From the NCBI RefSeq assembly GCF_035627495.1, contig NZ_DASPLO010000043.1, positions 1 through 64,000 of the forward strand: DNA of 64,000 nt. Direction: 5' to 3'. Positions 63,973 through 64,000 of this stretch are shown here, piece by piece. Positions within the stretch are counted from its first letter, which is position 1, and each line of letters opens with the position of its first letter. The notes beneath the pieces were generated by a model. That model saw nothing but the letters and a program-made list of their open reading frames with translations, was not told the origin of the DNA and did not search any database. The position numbers and the translations under genes were made by a program. The DNA is from Methylocaldum sp035627495 (GTDB lineage Bacteria; Pseudomonadota; Gammaproteobacteria; Methylococcales; Methylococcaceae).

Positions 63973-64000
63973 GCCGCCCGGAAAATTACTCATCGGCAGC

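Overview
The window reads as a chromosomal segment of a GC-rich gammaproteobacterium. PEP-CTERM/PrsT exopolysaccharide machinery, two-domain copper oxidase chemistry under an NsrR regulator, a fructose-6-phosphate aldolase/dihydroxyacetone kinase set, periplasmic PCMT and Mut7-C genes together suggest a methanotroph of the Methylococcaceae (Methylocaldum/Methylococcus-like). That is an inference: no methane monooxygenase or methanol dehydrogenase gene lies in the window. No tRNA, rRNA or CRISPR array was recognised.

Layout. 0-12 kb: edge of an IS5-type insertion sequence, an amino-acid permease, an exported beta-propeller, a Mut7-C RNase, a secretin N0/N1 fragment paired with an archaemetzincin, an SDR, a BtuF-like protein, then a PAS chemoreceptor overlapping a GAF-PAS-GGDEF-EAL protein. 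12-16.5 kb: PrsT and a PEP-CTERM protein with a sigma-54-type promoter. 16.5-23.8 kb: thiE, then a sulfur cluster (TauE/SafE exporter, persulfide dioxygenase, divergent FisR-like sigma-54 activator), argG, and a receiver-less sigma-54 activator behind a DsbD_2-type membrane protein. 24-27.5 kb: pyrF, an AEC transporter, CinA. 27.5-31.3 kb: nsrR divergent from a two-domain multicopper oxidase and a cupredoxin/beta-propeller protein, with two NsrR-type operators between them. 31.4-40.7 kb: periplasmic PCMT, membrane spermidine-synthase-like protein, lipoprotein, sensor kinase, aminotransferase, uvrB. 41-45.3 kb: a dihydroxyacetone cluster (F6P aldolase, HAD phosphatase, DhaL, DhaK). 45.5-52.8 kb: two exported proteins sharing a short motif, SbcD/SbcC-like nucleases and unknowns. 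52.8-56.7 kb: accessory region of miniature elements, palindromes, a dead ParE toxin, a GNAT/DUF1778 toxin-antitoxin pair, a patatin-like protein and a CcbP-like protein. 57-64 kb: L-serine dehydratase, a methyltransferase with no normal start codon, VIT and APC transporters, a lipoprotein and a small membrane protein.

How the genes work together. The clearest regulatory logic is (i) FisR-like activator -> sigma-54 promoter -> persulfide dioxygenase -> sulfite exporter; (ii) NsrR -> copper oxidase plus cupredoxin/propeller, a likely nitrosative-stress response; (iii) sigma-54 control of a PEP-CTERM protein beside prsT; (iv) aldol cleavage of fructose-6-P followed by dihydroxyacetone phosphorylation. 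The non-coding space is rich in nested palindromic repeats. These include a small hairpin unit found inside other repeats at three places, and two miniature transposon-like elements with a shared core.
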